Source: CAYRAV01 sp964422365 (GTDB taxonomy: Bacteria > Bacillota > Clostridia > Lachnospirales > Lachnospiraceae). From it: a stretch of DNA of 11,560 nucleotides. The translations under genes were made by a program, and so were the position numbers. The notes under the pieces were generated by a model. The model ran no database searches and was not told the DNA's origin. It saw nothing but the letters and a program-made list of their open reading frames with translations. The first letter of the stretch is position 1; every line of letters starts with the position of its first letter. Positions 8,686 through 11,560 of this stretch are shown here, piece by piece. The DNA is taken from contig CAYRAV010000084.1 of the NCBI GenBank assembly GCA_964422365.1, positions 1-11,560 on the forward strand, given 5' to 3'.

Positions 8686-8730
8686 AAAAGCGGCCATACC
8701 TAATTTTCATATTTAGGCATGGCCGCTTTT
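8686..8730 (-). terminator. Intrinsic terminator of the small 58-residue gene
   Basis: An 18-base-pair stem (8686-8703 with 8713-8730) encloses a 9-base loop. The core arm is AGCGGCCATGCC. On the minus strand the only non-Watson-Crick position is a G-U pair, and the stem ends in a U tract (TTTTATTT). On the plus strand the same position is an A-C mismatch but a T-run also follows, so weak bidirectional use is possible. It lies 43 bases past the stop of the small gene. Confidence 0.85.
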
Positions 8731-8773
8731 TTCCGGTCTCTACTGTTTCACCCATTACAATAGAATAACCTGG

Positions 8774-8950
8774 CTACACTATTTTCCCCTCCTGTATCTC
8801 CATACGCTCCCCTGTAAATGAAAATACATTTAATCCCTCTATACTTTCCTCTCCAAATTTCCTTAATCCCTCATTCAATAAAGCATACAATTCCTCTTTT
8901 GTTTGCTCTCTCTCAGCAATCTCTCCAGCCATAAATAAAGGCCGTATCAT
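8774..8950 (-). CDS. Small acidic protein of unknown function (58 residues)
   Basis: I do not recognise this protein. It would begin MIRPLFMAGEIAEREQ and end EIQEGKIV, is rich in Glu, has a predicted helical first half and no membrane segment or signal peptide. Its reality is supported by context rather than homology: it has its own promoter (8983-9011), a purine-rich RBS AAGGGAG (8960-8966) and a strong terminator (8686-8730). An in-frame ATG at 8957-8959 directly abuts the RBS and is too close to be used. The ATG at 8948-8950, with 9-base spacing, is therefore chosen, shortening the frame by three residues. It is monocistronic, between pgi and the subtilase operon. Confidence 0.7.
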   Translation of the reverse strand: MIRPLFMAGEIAEREQTKEELYALLNEGLRKFGEESIEGLNVFSFTGERMEIQEGKIV

Positions 8951-8982
8951 CTGAACCATCTCCCTTGCTTTATCTCAAATTC

Positions 8983-9011
8983 AGTATATCACACTTTGAT
9001 GAATTTGTACA
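8983..9011 (-). promoter_or_regulatory. Promoter of the small acidic protein gene
   Basis: On the minus strand a -35 TGTACA (9006-9011, 4 of 6 matches) is spaced 17 bases from a -10 TATACT (8983-8988, 5 of 6). The RBS follows about 16 bases after the -10, so the leader is very short. The match in spacing and position makes this one of the clearer promoters in the window. Confidence 0.65.
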
Positions 9012-9074
9012 GAAATTTTCACATAAAAAATGCACAATATTATTTTCGTGGATTTATGCATTTTTTTTCGTTTT

Positions 9075-9259
9075 TTAGCAAGTCATTATTCTGTTTTTCT
9101 TCATCTTTTTATAGTAGTATTTAGTTCTGCCATTCTTAGAGCGTGTTTGGAAATTGCTTGTTACAAGACATATATCACAATTTGCGGGATTTGTTCCAAA
9201 TTTATGACATACAGCGGGCTGCATTGAATGGCACCTTCTGAATAGTACACATTTTTAAT
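9075..9259 (-). other. Intergenic stretch with a 49-codon frame; possible dispersed repeat
   Basis: The pgi-to-small-gene interval (8951-9313) has no firm gene. On the minus strand a frame from ATG 9222-9224 to TAA 9075-9077 would encode 49 residues beginning MQPAVCHKFGTNPANCDICL and ending in a very basic Lys/Arg/Tyr-rich tail. Only a weak GAAGG precedes the ATG, at about 9 bases. The same DNA has several inverted repeats: TTTGGAA with TTCCAAA, AAATTG with CAATTT, CTTGTTACAAG, and GCGGGCTG (9214-9221) with CAGCCCGC (9266-9273) in the pgi terminator. This mixture of structure and a short basic frame resembles the short intergenic repeats or insertion-element remnants common in Lachnospiraceae, but only one copy is in the window. 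From 9030 to 9075 the sequence is T-rich and featureless. Confidence 0.3.
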
Positions 9260-9300
9260 AAAAAACAGCCCGCAGACTTATTCCAAATCTGCGAACCATT
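9260..9300 (-). terminator. Intrinsic terminator of pgi
   Basis: On the minus strand the arms 9288-9300 and 9264-9276 form a 13-base-pair stem around an 11-base loop, followed by TTTTTT. The inner six pairs (CGCAGA with TCTGCG) are Watson-Crick. Four of the outer seven are G-U, so the full hairpin forms only in the leftward transcript. It begins 13 bases past the pgi stop. Confidence 0.88.
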
Positions 9301-9313
9301 CTAATATTTATAA

Positions 9314-10663
9314 CTATAATCTCTTTAATAATTCTTCTCTTTGTCTTTCAAATCCAGGTTTTCCAAGTAAAGCAAACATATTTTTCTTATAGCTTTCAAC
9401 TCCTGGCTGATCAAAAGGATTTACTCCCAAGATATATCCGCTTACACCACATGCAAACTCAAAGAAGTAGAATAATTCTCCTAAATAAAATTCTGTCTGC
9501 TCTGGAAGTTTTACCACCAAATTAGGAACGTTACCATCTGTATGTGCAAGTCTGGTTCCCTTCATTGCACTCTTGTTGATAAAATCTACTGTTTTTCCTG
9601 CCAAGTAATTAAGACCATCTAAATCAACTTCTTCTTTCTCTAATGTAATTTCACAAGCAGGCTGCTCTAACTCGATGACTGTCTCGAACATTGTCCTCTG
9701 TCCATCCTGGATAAACTGCCCCATAGAATGTAAATCTGTTGTTAGATCTACAGCCGCTGGGAAGATACCTTTCTGGTCTTTTCCTTCACTTTCTCCATAT
9801 AACTGTTTCCACCATTCTCCTACATAGTGTAATGATGGTTCATAGTTTGCAAGAATTTCAATGCCTTTTCCTTTTCTTAATAAAATATTACGTACTGCTG
9901 CATATAATACAGAGTCATTTTCCATGAAAGGTTTGCTTAAACATTTTTCTCTCATGCTTGCTGCACCTTCCATTAACTTTGTAATGTCAGCTCCACTTAC
10001 TGCAATAGGAAGTAAACCTACACCTGTAAGAACGGAGAAACGGCCTCCAACATCATCAGGTACTACAAAACTTTCATATCCTTCCTCTGTTGCAAGATTT
10101 TTAAGAGCACCTTTTGCTTTATCTGTTGTCGCATAGATTCTTTTGTTTGCTTCTTCTTTTCCGTATTTTTCAATTAACTTTTTCTTAAACACACGAAACG
10201 CAATAGCTGGTTCTGTTGTTGTACCCGATTTACTAATCATATTGATTGAGAAATCTCTATCACCTACTACGTCTAACAAATGTGTAATATACGTACTGCT
10301 GATATTATTTCCTACATAGTAAATTTCAGGTGTTTTACGCACTTCCTTTGATACACTGTTATAAAAACTGTGTCTCAAGAATTCAATTGCTGCTCTTGCT
10401 CCTAAATAGGAACCACCAATGCCAATAACCAAAAGTACCTCTGAATCATTTTTGATCTTTTCTGCTGCTTTTTGAATCCTTGCAAACTCTTCCTTGTCAT
10501 AATCTACAGGAAGGTCTATCCAGCCTAAGAAATCATTTCCTGCTCCAGATTTGTTTACTAATGTGCTTTTTGCATCCTCCGCAATTCTTTCAAACATTGC
10601 AAGTTCTTCATCTGAGATGAACTGTTTTGCTGCAGAATAATCAAATTTTACTTGCTTTTCCAT
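9314..10663 (-). CDS. pgi: Glucose-6-phosphate isomerase
   Basis: This cytoplasmic enzyme interconverts glucose 6-phosphate and fructose 6-phosphate at the head of glycolysis. It is 449 residues, the usual size for the short Firmicutes form. Visible landmarks are GIGGSYLGAR (81-90), the phosphate-binding SKSGTTTE (144-151), GGRFSVLTGVGLLP (206-219), GEWWKQLYGESEGK (282-295, with the expected catalytic Glu291), His312 in LHSMGQ, and the C-terminal signature PFDQPGVESYK ending in Lys426. The frame is open for 20 more codons to an ATG at 10721-10723. That start lacks an RBS, while the ATG at 10661-10663 has AAGGAG about 10 bases upstream and gives the normal length, so the latter is chosen. It is flanked by its own promoter and terminator and is probably monocistronic. 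Confidence 0.98.
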   Translation of the reverse strand: MEKQVKFDYSAAKQFISDEELAMFERIAEDAKSTLVNKSGAGNDFLGWIDLPVDYDKEEFARIQKAAEKIKNDSEVLLVIGIGGSYLGARAAIEFLRHSFYNSVSKEVRKTPEIYYVGNNISSTYITHLLDVVGDRDFSINMISKSGTTTEPAIAFRVFKKKLIEKYGKEEANKRIYATTDKAKGALKNLATEEGYESFVVPDDVGGRFSVLTGVGLLPIAVSGADITKLMEGAASMREKCLSKPFMENDSVLYAAVRNILLRKGKGIEILANYEPSLHYVGEWWKQLYGESEGKDQKGIFPAAVDLTTDLHSMGQFIQDGQRTMFETVIELEQPACEITLEKEEVDLDGLNYLAGKTVDFINKSAMKGTRLAHTDGNVPNLVVKLPEQTEFYLGELFYFFEFACGVSGYILGVNPFDQPGVESYKKNMFALLGKPGFERQREELLKRL

Positions 10664-10763
10664 GTGTTTTTCGCTCCTTTTTTCATTTCTATCTGATTTC
10701 GCTTTTATCCTTCTAGCGAGCATTCAGTCTATCATTTTTCTGAATAGTTATATTTCATTCCTT

Positions 10764-10792
10764 ATTTTATCAAATCAACCTTATATTATCAA
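10764..10792 (-). promoter_or_regulatory. Promoter of pgi
   Basis: On the minus strand a -35 TTGATA (10787-10792, 5 of 6 matches) and a -10 TAAAAT (10764-10769, 5 of 6) are separated by 17 bases. The leader is about 95 bases and contains two small hairpins (ATTCAG with CTGAAT; TCGCT with AGCGA) of unknown significance. No clear terminator for the upstream coiled-coil gene is seen between 10793 and 10864. Confidence 0.7.
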
Positions 10793-10864
10793 TAGATTTT
10801 TGTTTTTTTTCGTATACAACTGTAACAATTCATCCATGCCATTCACAATAACCACAACAACCTG

Positions 10865-11560
10865 TTATGTCAAATATTCCTTCAAAATATCCTGCACTAT
10901 CTTTTCTTCTTCTTTTTGCAATATTTGCTTTTCTTGCTCTGGTTCCGTTTCCTTTTCTGTTTCCTTTTCAATGCCTCTCTCTGTTTTGGCTTTTATCTTC
11001 TCCACAGAAGCAGCAGCAATTTCTTCTCTGCCCTGCTGCATTGCCTTCTCTGCTTCTATGCGCTTTGCTTCTTTTTGTTTTTGCAGCATACGCTCTTGTT
11101 TTAATTCTTCTACCAGCTCCTGTTTTAGTTTTTCAATTTCCTCACGTCTGCCGTCTTTTCTTACCTTCTTTTCCTTTTTGCTTTTCTCTATCTGCCGCTT
11201 TTCTTCCATATAATTATTCCACTCTGCTTTATACTGTTTGATCAATTCAGGATTTGTTTGTTCCACCTGCAGCCTGTCCTGTAAATAGTTTTCAAAATAA
11301 TCTCCAAAATTTGCAGCTATCTTTCTGTGTTTCTGTACAACATTTACCCTATACTGATAAGTTATCAACAATCCCACAATAAGTACTGTTGTTAAAACAT
11401 ACGATAATAACTTCTCTTGTCCACAATGATATACACATGTCATAATACTACATATTATGCCAAATAATCCTGTTATACACAAAACTTGTCCACATAGATT
11501 CTCCCATGTGGATAAATACATATACAAGTATAAATTTTGTGGATTACATTTATACACATG
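10865..11560 (-). CDS. Membrane-anchored coiled-coil protein of unknown function (5' end uncertain or outside window)
   Basis: I do not recognise a family. The frame is open to the right edge, about 230 residues counted from a GTG at 11555-11557. Two hydrophobic stretches (about residues 22-44 and 51-67) precede a juxtamembrane region and a very long charged coiled coil (about 105-220) of Glu/Lys/Gln heptads, ending ILKEYLT. This suggests a membrane-tethered scaffold or structural protein. The start is undecided: the GTG has too little upstream sequence to judge, and ATGs at 11519-11521 and 11441-11443 lack an RBS. The first 45 residues contain six cysteines, unlike the rest. These arise largely from TGT triplets in the DnaA-box-like repeats, so the first hydrophobic stretch may be non-coding. 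The second hydrophobic stretch and the coiled coil look genuinely coding. Confidence 0.75.
   Translation of the reverse strand, partial: HVYKCNPQNLYLYMYLSTWENLCGQVLCITGLFGIICSIMTCVYHCGQEKLLSYVLTTVLIVGLLITYQYRVNVVQKHRKIAANFGDYFENYLQDRLQVEQTNPELIKQYKAEWNNYMEEKRQIEKSKKEKKVRKDGRREEIEKLKQELVEELKQERMLQKQKEAKRIEAEKAMQQGREEIAAASVEKIKAKTERGIEKETEKETEPEQEKQILQKEEEKIVQDILKEYLT
11362..11558. promoter_or_regulatory. Cluster of DnaA-box-like 9-mers (possible origin-related region)
   Basis: Seven 9-mers match TTATCCACA with at most one mismatch. Plus-strand copies are TTATCAACA (11362-11370), TTGTCCACA (11417-11425), TTATACACA (11473-11481), TTGTCCACA (11486-11494) and TTATACACA (11550-11558). Minus-strand copies are the exact TTATCCACA (11507-11515) and TAATCCACA (11538-11546). 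A weaker ATATACACA lies at 11429-11437. DnaA binds such boxes at replication origins and at some DnaA-regulated promoters. The cluster overlaps the 5' part of the coiled-coil reading frame and reaches the window edge. No dnaA, dnaN, rpmH or parAB gene is in view, so the origin assignment is inference. Confidence 0.55.

Noticed and set aside
8503..8697. 64-codon minus-strand ORF with many cysteines upstream of the subtilase
   Set aside because: Its ATG lies inside the terminator hairpin, it has no RBS, and its stop overlaps the subtilase promoter; it is best explained as non-coding regulatory sequence.
9030..9227. 65-codon plus-strand ORF in the pgi-small gene interval
   Set aside because: No RBS, low-complexity Phe/Leu/Ile-rich translation of T-rich DNA, and against the direction of every supported gene.
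10664..10723. Longer pgi start at 10721-10723
   Set aside because: No RBS, and it would add 20 basic residues not expected in the family; the downstream ATG has AAGGAG and gives normal length.
10793..10864. In-frame extension of about 25 codons after the coiled-coil gene stop, including GMDELLQLYTKKNKN
   Set aside because: A run of this length is expected by chance, it has no RBS at its ATG, and it ends against the pgi promoter.
1..11560. CRISPR array, tRNA or rRNA genes, intact insertion sequence
   Set aside because: No regularly spaced direct repeats, no cloverleaf-like or rRNA-like sequence and no transposase were found on either strand.

Overview
The window looks like chromosomal DNA of a low-GC, Gram-positive anaerobe of the Clostridia, most likely Lachnospiraceae. 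The evidence is AT-rich sequence, strong AGGAGG-type ribosome binding sites, sigma-A-like promoters with 17-base spacers, and clostridial-type protein sequences. This placement is inference from sequence character, not from a database search. Every supported gene is on the minus strand, so transcription runs from right to left. No tRNA, rRNA, CRISPR array or intact insertion sequence was seen.

Right to left: (1) 10865-11560 encodes the end of a membrane-anchored, highly charged coiled-coil protein of unknown function. Its 5' part overlaps a dense cluster of DnaA-box-like 9-mers (11362-11558), one of them a perfect TTATCCACA. (2) pgi (9314-10663), glucose-6-phosphate isomerase, has its own promoter and a strong terminator. 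(3) 9001-9259 holds no firm gene, only a structured stretch with a 49-codon reading frame that may be a dispersed repeat. (4) 8774-8950 is a small, complete transcription unit (promoter, RBS, 58-residue ORF, terminator) encoding an unknown acidic protein. (5) A promoter at 8506-8534 starts a probable operon: a secreted subtilase-like protein, a MoxR AAA+ ATPase, a DUF58 protein and a large membrane transglutaminase-like protein of TgpA type. (6) tkt, transketolase, runs off the left edge behind its own promoter.

The MoxR-DUF58-transglutaminase trio is a widespread arrangement. The ATPase is thought to act on partner proteins, the DUF58 protein is membrane-anchored, and the transglutaminase-like domain sits outside the membrane. 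The first gene here is the unusual part. It is a full-length S8 subtilase with the catalytic Asp, His and oxyanion Asn in place, but with Asp instead of the nucleophilic Ser (GTD in place of GTS), so it is predicted to be an exported pseudoprotease. tkt and pgi are ordinary central sugar-metabolism genes. The two observations most worth following are the inactive subtilase at the head of the MoxR/DUF58/TgpA operon and the DnaA-box cluster at the right edge. The uniform leftward gene direction fits a replication origin to the right of the window.
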